DNA from: an uncultured Christensenella sp. | GTDB taxonomy: Bacteria; Bacillota; Clostridia; Christensenellales; UBA3700 | NCBI GenBank assembly: GCA_910577845.1 | Contig: CAJTNA010000002.1 | Location: forward strand, 30,752-94,751 | Reading direction: 5' to 3' | Length of the DNA: 64,000 bases | Part shown: piece by piece, positions 43,704-51,614 of the stretch | How the letters are laid out: every line of letters starts with the position of its first letter | How positions within the stretch are numbered: the stretch's first letter is position 1 | Position numbers and translations under genes: made by a program | The notes under the pieces: model-generated | The model's input: only the letters and a program-made list of their open reading frames with translations | What the model was told of the DNA's origin: nothing | Database searches by the model: none

Positions 43704-44237
43704 ATGAGAAAAATTATTGATGGTTTAATATTAGCAATATCTTTTACTGGTAGCCTTTTTGGCATATTATCTTTGCTAACAATTATTGGTATTGCAGATA
43801 TTGTAAAATTCTATAGTGACTTTGAACACATCTTGTTAGGATATGTAATTGTAGTAATTTCAATGGCAGTTGGAATAATGTCTTTCAATATTTTTGCTGG
43901 TAGACGTAAAAAATTTGCAAAAGCTGTCCTTTCAATTGGTGTAACTACATATAGTACAATATTGACAATTCCATTGTTTTTGACATTCGTACTATGTTTG
44001 ATACAAAAATTTGGTGCAACTTTTTCTGGGTTTATTGATGGCTTTGTATCACCAATTTACAACGATTTAGTTAGTATTTTTAAACCTGATTGGGCACAAT
44101 ATCTTGTGTTTATAGGTGGCATTATTATGGGTATAATATTTTTGGCAGTGCCAATCATTATGTGTATCCAAACGCTAAAACCTAAAAGGAAAAAAGCTAT
44201 TAAAGTAAAGAAAAATGAAATTACTTATGAAGGGTAA
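43704..44237 (+). CDS. Membrane protein of unknown function
   Basis: 177 residues, four predicted membrane helices (~7-30, 45-65, 78-102, 135-162) and a Lys-rich cytoplasmic tail (KPKRKKAIKVKK). No family recognised. 49 bp before an ABC ATPase gene in the same direction, so it may be linked to that protein, but it is too small to be a classical FtsX permease. Confidence 0.75.
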   Translation: MRKIIDGLILAISFTGSLFGILSLLTIIGIADIVKFYSDFEHILLGYVIVVISMAVGIMSFNIFAGRRKKFAKAVLSIGVTTYSTILTIPLFLTFVLCLIQKFGATFSGFIDGFVSPIYNDLVSIFKPDWAQYLVFIGGIIMGIIFLAVPIIMCIQTLKPKRKKAIKVKKNEITYEG

Positions 44238-44286
44238 TAGTAGCTATTTTATTTGTTACAATATTTAATTATTTGATTAGTGGGTT

Positions 44287-44955
44287 ATGATTTCAGTAAA
44301 AAATATTACAAAAACTTTTGGTAGAGGTAATAACTTAATTACAGCATTGGACGATGTAAGTTTTAATGTTGAAGATGGTGAGTTTTTAGTAATTTTAGGG
44401 CAGTCTGGTTCGGGCAAGTCCACTATTTTGAATTTAATTGGCTGTATTGATAGTGTAACTAGTGGTACAATAATTGTTGACGGCGTTGATGTTACAAAAA
44501 TGTCAAATAAACAATTATGCGAATATCGCAATAAAAATATAGGATATGTTTTTCAGTCTTTCTATTTAGAACCAGCCTATTCTGTTACAGATAATATTGT
44601 TTTACCACTTACTATTGCTGGAGTAAAAAGACAAATTAAAGATGCTAAAGCAAAAGAATTGCTTGAAAAATTAAATTTAACAGAAAAAGCAAATGCAAAA
44701 ACTCTTACATTATCTGGCGGACAAAAGCAAAGAGTTGCTATTGCACGTGCTTTGGTAAATGACCCTAAAGTTATTCTCGCAGATGAACCTACTGGTAACC
44801 TTGATAGCACAAATGGTGCAGAGGTGATTAAAATTTTAAGGGAAATTTGCGATAGTGGTACAACGGTTATTATGGTAACTCACAATGAGGAACATATTAG
44901 TGTTGCTGACCACGTTATTAGGATAAAAGACGGCAAAATAATTTATGAAAATTAG
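44287..44955 (+). CDS. ABC transporter ATPase (MacB/LolD type), orphan
   Basis: 222 residues, complete ATPase: Walker A GQSGSGKST, signature LSGGQKQRVAIARALV, Walker B ILADEPTGNLD, H-loop VTHNEEH. LolD/MacB-type ATPases need an FtsX-like permease, and none is encoded next to it; it could serve a permease elsewhere or pair with the small membrane protein at 43704. Weak ribosome site. Followed by pyrE after 52 bp. Confidence 0.92.
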   Translation: MISVKNITKTFGRGNNLITALDDVSFNVEDGEFLVILGQSGSGKSTILNLIGCIDSVTSGTIIVDGVDVTKMSNKQLCEYRNKNIGYVFQSFYLEPAYSVTDNIVLPLTIAGVKRQIKDAKAKELLEKLNLTEKANAKTLTLSGGQKQRVAIARALVNDPKVILADEPTGNLDSTNGAEVIKILREICDSGTTVIMVTHNEEHISVADHVIRIKDGKIIYEN

Positions 44956-45007
44956 CATTTTATATTTTAAAATAAAATAAATATTATTAAATTAGGAGAA
45001 TTTAATT

Positions 45008-45580
45008 ATGATGACAAATGAACAAGTTTTGGAAATTTTTCAAAAGACAGGCGGTGTGTTAAAAGGTCACTTTAAGTTGACTTCTGGAAGACATAGCGAT
45101 ACTTATATGCAATGTGCTAAATTGTTTGTAGATACTGATTCTTCAGCTGTTTTGTGCAAGGAATTAGCTAGTAAATTAAATGATACCCCTTGTGATATTG
45201 TAGTTTCACCAGCTGTTGGTGGAATTTTAATGGGCTATGAAATGGCAAGACAATTGCACGTTCCAAACATTTTTGCTGAAAGAGAAAATGGCGTTATGAC
45301 TTTAAGACGTGGCTTCAGTTTGCCAGAGGGTGCAAATGTTATTGTAGTTGAGGACGTTGTAACAACTGGTGGTTCAGTTAAAGAGGTTATAAAACTTGTT
45401 CAAGATAGTGGTTGCAATGTAAGTGCAGTTGCAAGTATTGTAGATAGAAGTAATGGTAAAGTAGATTTTGGTGTTAAGTTTGTAAATTTACTTTCTATGG
45501 AAGTTATATCATACGAGCCAGACGATTGCCCACTATGCAAACAAGGTTTACCTATATACAAACCAGGTAGCAGAGCATAA
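45008..45580 (+). CDS. pyrE: Orotate phosphoribosyltransferase
   Basis: 190 residues. PRPP-binding loop VIVVEDVVTTGGS (~115-127) and the N-terminal GHFKLTSGRHSDTYMQ motif. Makes OMP in pyrimidine synthesis. Ends DDCPLCKQGLPIYKPGS, typical of the longer PyrE form. AGGAG at 9 bp favours the first ATG. No other pyr genes nearby. Confidence 0.97.
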   Translation: MMTNEQVLEIFQKTGGVLKGHFKLTSGRHSDTYMQCAKLFVDTDSSAVLCKELASKLNDTPCDIVVSPAVGGILMGYEMARQLHVPNIFAERENGVMTLRRGFSLPEGANVIVVEDVVTTGGSVKEVIKLVQDSGCNVSAVASIVDRSNGKVDFGVKFVNLLSMEVISYEPDDCPLCKQGLPIYKPGSRA

Positions 45581-45594
45581 TAAAATTAATTCAA

Positions 45595-46004
45595 ATGAAA
45601 GATTGTATTTTTTGTGATATAGTATCTGGCAAAGAGCCTTGTTGTAAAATATACGAGGACGATTTTGCTTTGGCTTTTCTTGATATTGCCAATGATTGTA
45701 GCGGTCATACGCTTGTTATTCCCAAAAAACACTATATAAGTGTTTTAGATTGTGAAAAGAGTTATTTGGATGCTGTAATGTCTGTAGTGCAAAAAGTCTC
45801 TATCATTATGTGAAAAATTGCGGTTTTGATGGCGTAAATATAATGAATGCTAGTGGTGACGGCTCAGAGCAAAGCGTTTTCCATTTGCATTTTCATATTT
45901 TGCCACGCAAAAAGAATGACGGCTTGCATACATTTCCAAAGTTGCAAAAAAATAAACAAAGCTTGGAAAAAATTGCAAAAAAATTAAAAATGAGTGATAA
46001 TTAA
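45595..46004 (+). pseudogene. HIT-family hydrolase, frameshifted
   Basis: A HIT-domain protein split in two frames. 45595-45813 encodes the N-half (CIFCDIVSGKEPCCKIYEDD...GHTLVIPKKHY) and the frame from about 45810 encodes the rest with the catalytic histidine triad HLHFHILPR. Adding one base near 45801-45805 (tctatcat to tctaatcat) would restore one ~136-residue protein. HIT proteins hydrolyse nucleotide phosphoramidates or Ap4A. Either a real recent mutation or a sequencing error; the rest of the coding is intact. Poor ribosome site; 14 bp after pyrE. Confidence 0.88.
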
Positions 46005-46050
46005 TTTAATATATTTTAAATATGATTATAACTTTTTGATTGCTATAAAA

Positions 46051-46080
46051 GAAGATGTTGTTGATGTAAACAACATCTTC
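46051..46080 (+). terminator. Hairpin after the HIT gene
   Basis: GAAGATGTTGTT-gatgta-AACAACATCTTC, a perfect 12-bp stem but without a following T run, so termination is less sure. Confidence 0.55.
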
Positions 46081-46144
46081 TTACATAATTAAAAACATAT
46101 CAAAAAATCAATTGTACATTATTAATAAAAAATGTGGTTATACA

Positions 46145-46176
46145 AAAAGAATCTGCGATTATTAGCAGATTCTTTT
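46145..46176. terminator. Terminator
   Basis: AAAAAGAATCTGC-gattatta-GCAGATTCTTTT with A and T tails. Second hairpin after pyrE/HIT, better formed as an intrinsic terminator. Confidence 0.8.
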
Positions 46177-46195
46177 GCTTTTAAACAATATTATT

Positions 46196-46275
46196 GGAGG
46201 CTGTCCATACACCATACAAAATAGTTATTTTGTGGGAACAACAATAATCGTGGCGTAGCCAAAATTTTAGGAAAT
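46196..46275 (-). repeat. Dispersed hairpin repeat, inverted copy
   Basis: Reverse strand shows ggctacgccacg...cccacaaaataACTATTTTGTatgg, sharing the hairpin CAAAATA-gt-TATTTTG with 4490-4553 and the ggctacgccacg segment with 4804-4820. Part of the same dispersed family. The rest of 46276-46699 is AT-rich with no gene. Confidence 0.65.
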
Positions 46276-46699
46276 GGTTGTGATTCAAACGAGAAGTACT
46301 TGCGTAAGTAAAATAAAATTTCAATTTAGTTAAAAATTAATTATCATAGTAATGCTTGATAAATTAAACTATTTTGTTACAAAACTTAAACTATAATGTA
46401 TTATTTAATTAAAAATAAATAATAATTAGTATCGTGCTATATAAATTAACAATGTGAAGCATAATAAGTTATGTCAATTCTTTTGCTAAACCCGCAGATA
46501 ATTCTACGGCATTTTCATAAATAATGTAAAAATATTTTCCAAATTGTATTGTGTTTACTTTATGTTTAATAAATAGTTTGGAATAGCTTTATATAAAAAA
46601 TAAAATTCTCTATGATATTATAAATGCAACATTTATAATTTAGTCAAAGAGAATTACTTTTGTGTGTTAAAAATTTTAAATGAATTAATAAAGCTTAAT

Positions 46700-46948
46700 T
46701 TAATTATTTGCATTTTTATAAAATTCAAGGGCAGTTGCTAGTTGGTCGGGACAACTTGTATTTCCACGGCACTGAATGCCTTTTAATAGACTAATAACTT
46801 CGTCAACATTCCTGCCAGTTGCAAGCTTTGCAAGTCCTTGTGTGTTACCACGGCAACCACCAATTATTTGTACATCTGTAATAATGTCATTTTTAATATC
46901 AAATAGTATTTCATTAGAGCATACGCCTCTTGTTTTATAGCTATACAT
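46700..46948 (-). CDS. TSCPD-domain protein
   Basis: 82 residues with four cysteines in the family positions (VCSNEI, GGCRGNTQGL, IQCRGNTSCPDQL), the short single-domain TSCPD group. Similar domains occur at the C-terminus of ribonucleotide reductases; the stand-alone protein is of unknown function, probably metal-binding. 45 bp after the DUF4364 gene in the same direction. Confidence 0.92.
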   Translation of the reverse strand: MYSYKTRGVCSNEILFDIKNDIITDVQIIGGCRGNTQGLAKLATGRNVDEVISLLKGIQCRGNTSCPDQLATALEFYKNANN

Positions 46949-46993
46949 AAATCACCTTTAAAAAGTTAGTTTATTAGTATTTAATTTAAAACT

Positions 46994-47512
46994 TTATTCC
47001 AATAATTGTGCGTGTAAAAACTCATAAACACTAGGGGCCTTATCTATCCAATTTTTGTAAAGCCATTTTGCTCTTGCTTTATTTTGCACGCAAAGTTTTA
47101 AGTCAAGCAATGGTTGAGCAGGAGTATTTATACGTAAAATGACAGTATATGAGCCATCTTCATTCATAAAATAATCACTAAAATAGTCTTGTAAACGGCG
47201 ATAGTGGCAACGTTGTTCCTTAACAGTTGCCTTAATTTCGTCACGCTTTGATAGTGGTATTTCCCTATAAAAAATACTCAAGCATTCCTTGCCTTTATTT
47301 GATAATGTATAAAGTTTATCGTTATTTTTGCTTATGTTTACTATATGCCCAACATCAATTAAATCAACTACACAATCTTTGCAGTCCATAAAACCGACCC
47401 AATTATTTGCATCGCAAATATCAGTTAGGGTATCAATTTTCAGCGGTATTTCCATACAATCCATAACAAAAAGCATTATAACTTTGTTAAGTGCTTTATC
47501 CTTAAGTTGCAT
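46994..47512 (-). CDS. DUF4364 protein
   Basis: 172 residues. N-terminal winged-helix-like region (KALNKVIMLFVMDCMEIPLKIDTLTDICDANNW ends in a DNA-binding-like turn) and the conserved C-terminal beta region with the YTVILRI segment. Family of Clostridia, possibly a transcription factor. Its ATG overlaps the stop of the HPr-like gene by 1 bp, so the two are translationally coupled. Confidence 0.85.
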   Translation of the reverse strand: MQLKDKALNKVIMLFVMDCMEIPLKIDTLTDICDANNWVGFMDCKDCVVDLIDVGHIVNISKNNDKLYTLSNKGKECLSIFYREIPLSKRDEIKATVKEQRCHYRRLQDYFSDYFMNEDGSYTVILRINTPAQPLLDLKLCVQNKARAKWLYKNWIDKAPSVYEFLHAQLLE

Positions 47513-47742
47513 TATTTTATAATGAACTCCTCTAAACTCTTTAGTAACTCTTCGCAGTTGTTATCGTAAATTTCCAAAGTAATAGGTTTAGATAAATCAA
47601 GGCTGAAAATACCTAAAATACTTTTTGCGTCAACAACATATCTGCCAGAACGCAAGTCCAATTCCCCTGGAAAAACAGCTACCTTTTGTACAAATGCTTT
47701 AACGTGTTCCGCTAATTTTAGCTTGATTTGAACTGATTTCAT
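47512..47742 (-). CDS. HPr-like protein lacking the phosphorylated histidine
   Basis: 76 residues with an HPr fold: strand-helix-strand and the DAKSILGIFSLDL segment that matches the HPr KSIMGVMSL region. The GIHARPA motif with His15 is absent (LAEHVKAFVQKV there instead), so it cannot serve as a standard PTS carrier and may be regulatory. The start at 47742 has GGAGGT. Coupled to the DUF4364 gene. Confidence 0.82.
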   Translation of the reverse strand: MKSVQIKLKLAEHVKAFVQKVAVFPGELDLRSGRYVVDAKSILGIFSLDLSKPITLEIYDNNCEELLKSLEEFIIK

Positions 47743-47788
47743 AAAAACCTCCATTAACAAAAATGTTATAAAAATTTATTTCATAATT

Positions 47789-47817
47789 AGTATACACTAT
47801 TATGAGTTTTTTTGCAA
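47789..47817 (-). promoter_or_regulatory. Promoter of HPr-like/DUF4364/TSCPD genes
   Basis: Minus strand TTGCAA - 17 bp - TATACT, 46 bp before the start codon. Confidence 0.7.
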
Positions 47818-48179
47818 GAAAAAATTACAATTTATTTTATAATTAACATTGTCAAAAGATATCGCATAGTAGGGATAAGTTACATTTTGCATTAGAAAAT
47901 GCCAATTAAAACAGTGAGCTATAGAAAAGGGAGTTGTGTTTGCCAATTTTAGATAAAATTGCAATATTGCATTGTTATACTTTTTAACAGAAATAAAATG
48001 AAGTAATCTATCACTAGCTTTTTCAGCAGTAACTAATAAAATTGCTAATTTATTCGCTAATTTTTAAAGCTTCAATTATTATAAATTTAGGAGTTATATT
48101 CTAATTACAATTAAAATAATATTTATTTATCATTTATAAATTTATTTTATTTTTAATCGTCAATAGCAATTACATTTAC
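47818..48179. other. Divergent intergenic stretch
   Basis: AT-rich; holds promoters for both sides (47789-47817 and 48180-48208). No gene or RNA recognised. Confidence 0.5.
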
Positions 48180-48208
48180 TTGCAATATTACTTATAATAT
48201 GTTAAAAT
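48180..48208 (+). promoter_or_regulatory. Promoter of gene at 48227
   Basis: TTGCAA - 17 bp - TAAAAT, only 18 bp before the start codon. Confidence 0.65.
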
Positions 48209-48226
48209 AAAATAACGGAGGCAATT

Positions 48227-48940
48227 ATGCTAGATAGTAATCAAGAATTAATTAAATCTTTCCACGGACTATATAGAGAACTTGAATGTTCTAACTTTAT
48301 TATGTCCAATGAGGTAATTACTAAAATACTTAAATTCATAACCACAAATGAACCATTGTTTTTTATATATAAACACGCTAATCAAAACTTCGATTTTGAT
48401 AGTATTTTTAATGAATCTATGGTTACTGGAAGACTGAAATTGCCAGATGATGAGTATAAAGTAATTGTTTTTGTCACCAAATTACTTCTAGATATTGACA
48501 GAGGGAAAATTGATTATTTTAATTTTTTAAAAAACACTTTTCCAAGAATAGATTTAAATGATAGCTATTATGATTTTTGCATAAGCATAATTTATCCGTA
48601 TGTTAAAGCGTTTGAAAAATTGTTAAGTGTGGCGGATAGAGTAGTGGCAATTGAAAATGTTGAGCAAGTTAAGTCATTGCCACGTCAGCTTGTGGAAATG
48701 CTACAAAGTAATATAGTATCTGTTTATGAGCAATTGGCGGAGGATAAAACATTATCTGAACTTGCAAGGCAAGAGATTACTGTAATACTTGAGGGACTAA
48801 ACATTTCTGTGGAAACTGGTAATGTTGTACTTATAAAGTCACTTTGGCTTGGTTTAAAATATGCCTTAGTTGCAAACAAAGCATATACAAGTCAAGTAAA
48901 AGCTTTTGAGAATGAACTTAAAAATTACAGCATTATTTAA
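48227..48940 (+). CDS. Hypothetical helical protein
   Basis: 237 residues, predicted all-alpha and cytoplasmic, no membrane segment, no family recognised. The C-terminal half (LPRQLVEMLQSNIVSVYEQL, then KTLSELARQEITVILEGL) looks like helical hairpins. Ribosome site CGGAGG and a promoter support it as a gene. Stands alone. Confidence 0.75.
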   Translation: MLDSNQELIKSFHGLYRELECSNFIMSNEVITKILKFITTNEPLFFIYKHANQNFDFDSIFNESMVTGRLKLPDDEYKVIVFVTKLLLDIDRGKIDYFNFLKNTFPRIDLNDSYYDFCISIIYPYVKAFEKLLSVADRVVAIENVEQVKSLPRQLVEMLQSNIVSVYEQLAEDKTLSELARQEITVILEGLNISVETGNVVLIKSLWLGLKYALVANKAYTSQVKAFENELKNYSII

Positions 48941-49391
48941 ATAAAACTTTATAGAGTAAAATATATAGCTATTAATTTAATTGTTTTAAATACAATTTGA
49001 ATGTCCGCCTTAAAAATTGCTTATCAAAAAACTTTTTACAAAAGATTGTAATAGGTAGAGAGATTAATATTTGATTTCAATTTTGATAAACATTATTTAA
49101 ATTAAATATAATGTACATAATTAAGAGTAATTTGCGTTATATAAATATTAAAGCATATCTACAATTGACATAGCTGTATTAACATTTGAATTTTTAGGTC
49201 GCTGTATTATTTACCCGTGCTATTGTGCGGGTAAAATTGTATTTGAATAAAATCGCAAGTAATTTGCAAAACTGAATATTTTATTAGCAAAAAAAGTAAT
49301 TATCAAGTACATTTAATAAATGTTTAAATTTTGAAAAATAATTATAGGAAAGAAATTAATAAAAGAGAGAAGACAAGAATAAGGAACAAAT
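48941..49391. other. Gene-free stretch before pcrA
   Basis: Contains a hairpin TTTACCCG-n10-CGGGTAAA (49210-49235) without T runs, so not a good terminator. Otherwise AT-rich; no gene seen. Confidence 0.55.
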
Positions 49392-51545
49392 ATGGATTAT
49401 TCAAAACTATTAAATGAGGAACAACTTGCACCCGTTTATGATACAGAAGGTCAAATTTTGGTGCTTGCTGGAGCGGGTAGCGGTAAAACAAGAGTTTTAA
49501 CACATAGGATATCATATCTTTTGGATGAAAAAGGCGTTGAGGGGTATAATATCCTTGCTATAACTTTTACAAACAAAGCCACAAGAGAAATGCTTGAAAG
49601 AGTAGAAAACATAACTGGCAGAAGTGATGTGTGGGTATCAACATTTCACAGCTTTTGTGCTAAAATTTTGAGGTTTGAGATTGAAAAACTAGGTTATACA
49701 AGTAATTATTCTATTTTTACCTCATCCGATTCTACAAGGCTTATTAATAGAATTTTGAAAGCCCTTAATGTTGAGGAAAAGGAAAGTAAAATAATTAAGT
49801 CACATATAAGCAATGTCAAAAATATGGGTGTAAATATAGATGAATATTGTTTGGCAATTGGCGGTAAAAATAGTGATTTAGTAAGAGAAGTTTATATCCG
49901 CTATGAAAAAGAATTAAAGGAAAACAACGCACTTGATTTTGACGATTTGCTATTAAAAACTGTTGAATTGTTTAGAAAGTATCCTGAAGTGCTTGAAAAA
50001 TATCAAGAAAGATTTAAATATATTCACATTGATGAGTTTCAAGATACAAATAAAATTCAGTTGTTGCTTGTAAGAATGCTTGCGTTTAAACACCAAAATT
50101 TATTTGTAGTAGGTGATGATGACCAAAGTATTTATGGTTGGCGTGGTGCGGAAGTTGGTAATATACTTAACTTTAAAAAGTATTATCCTGATTGCAAAAT
50201 TTACAAGTTGCAACGTAATTATCGTAGTACACAAAATATACTTGATTGTGCAAATAAAGTTATTGCTAAAAATAAGCAAAGAATGGGCAAGGAACTTTGG
50301 ACTGGCGGTGACAAGGGTGTAAGAGTAGAGTATAAATCTTGTTACAATGACAAGGCGGAAGTTGATTACGTGCTTGGTGAGATTAGAAGTTTATGCGACT
50401 ATAATGGTTATTCCTTAAGTGACTTTGCTATTTTGGTAAGACTTAACAGCTTAACTCGTAATTTTGAGGAAAGTATGAATATGTATGGCATAAAATATAA
50501 GTTGATAGGTGGCTTTAAGTTTTATGACAGAAAAGAGATACTTGACACTATTGCATATCTTAGAGTTGTTGCAAATCCTTTGGATAGCGAAAGCATTGTA
50601 AGAATTATTAACTTTCCTAAACGAGGTATTGGTGATACTGCTATTCAAAGGTTAAGAGATTATTGCTCTGCAAGTGGTAAAAATATGATAACCGCATTAC
50701 TTGAGATTGAGGATAATGAGGTTCTTACTAAAGCAATGAAAGAAAAATTCGCTAAATTTACAAACTTGATTGTGGATTTAATGCGTGCAAAACTGGATAA
50801 AAACTTTGAGGAATTTGCAAAATATTTGCTTGAAAAAGTAGACTTTTATTCCGCCTACGATATAGATAATCCAGAAGATAAAAACAAACTAGAAAACATT
50901 GACGAGTTTATGACAATTATACACGAGTATTGTGAGGCTAACGAGGGTGCTACACTTGAGGACTTTATGCAATCAATTTCCTTGGTTAGCGATACAGACG
51001 AGGAAGAGGGCGGTTCATATGTAACATTGGCTACTGTTCACGGCGTAAAAGGACTTGAGTATAAAGTTGTGTTTATTGTAGGTTGTGAGGAAAATGTTTT
51101 TCCTAGCAGTAAAGCTTTAAATAACCCTGCAGAAATGGAGGAGGAAAGACGTTGTATGTATGTCGCAATCACTAGGGCTCAAGAAAGATTGTACCTTACT
51201 AGTGCGGGAAATCGTTTTAGGTTTGGTAAAGTTGAGTATAACTTGGTAAGTAGGTTTGTTGAGGAAGCGGAACTTATCAAACCTGACCCAACTAAATTTA
51301 AACCAATCAAAGTTTCGGAATATGCGAATATCCCTAAAGAGCGTCCAAAAACTATGCCTAACACAATACGTACCGATTTGCAAAAGGACTTATCAGTATT
51401 CAAGGTAGGTAGTATTGTAATTCATTCAAGATATGGAGAGGGAATTATAACCGCATTGGACGGAACAACAGCCACAATCGCATTTGGAAAACTTGGTAAT
51501 AAAAACTTTAATTTGGAATTGGCACCAATAAAATTGAAAGATTAG
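49392..51545 (+). CDS. pcrA: ATP-dependent DNA helicase PcrA/UvrD
   Basis: 717 residues, superfamily 1A helicase: Walker A LAGAGSGKTRVLTHRI (~27), motif Ia AITFTNKATREM, motif II HIDEFQDTN, motif III VVGDDDQSIYGWRGA, motif VI YVAITRAQERLY, and a C-terminal Tudor-like segment. Unwinds DNA in repair and replication restart. Followed by ligA after 69 bp, the conserved pcrA-ligA order of Firmicutes. Ribosome site AAGGAA. Confidence 0.97.
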   Translation: MDYSKLLNEEQLAPVYDTEGQILVLAGAGSGKTRVLTHRISYLLDEKGVEGYNILAITFTNKATREMLERVENITGRSDVWVSTFHSFCAKILRFEIEKLGYTSNYSIFTSSDSTRLINRILKALNVEEKESKIIKSHISNVKNMGVNIDEYCLAIGGKNSDLVREVYIRYEKELKENNALDFDDLLLKTVELFRKYPEVLEKYQERFKYIHIDEFQDTNKIQLLLVRMLAFKHQNLFVVGDDDQSIYGWRGAEVGNILNFKKYYPDCKIYKLQRNYRSTQNILDCANKVIAKNKQRMGKELWTGGDKGVRVEYKSCYNDKAEVDYVLGEIRSLCDYNGYSLSDFAILVRLNSLTRNFEESMNMYGIKYKLIGGFKFYDRKEILDTIAYLRVVANPLDSESIVRIINFPKRGIGDTAIQRLRDYCSASGKNMITALLEIEDNEVLTKAMKEKFAKFTNLIVDLMRAKLDKNFEEFAKYLLEKVDFYSAYDIDNPEDKNKLENIDEFMTIIHEYCEANEGATLEDFMQSISLVSDTDEEEGGSYVTLATVHGVKGLEYKVVFIVGCEENVFPSSKALNNPAEMEEERRCMYVAITRAQERLYLTSAGNRFRFGKVEYNLVSRFVEEAELIKPDPTKFKPIKVSEYANIPKERPKTMPNTIRTDLQKDLSVFKVGSIVIHSRYGEGIITALDGTTATIAFGKLGNKNFNLELAPIKLKD

Positions 51546-51558
51546 TTGTAAAATATGT

Positions 51559-51584
51559 AAAAACCATTCAAAAATCGATATTAA
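51559..51584 (+). repeat. Dispersed intergenic motif, copy 7
   Basis: AAAAACCATTCAAAAATCGA followed by TATTAA, 14 bp after the pcrA stop codon and ~30 bp before ligA. One of the best matches to the consensus. Confidence 0.75.
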
Positions 51585-51614
51585 TTAAAAAAATAGCATT
51601 ATGGCAGGTAAATT

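Noticed and set aside
49210..49235. TTTACCCG/CGGGTAAA hairpin as a terminator
   Set aside because: No T run follows on either strand and no gene ends next to it; the nearest stop codon is 270 bp away.
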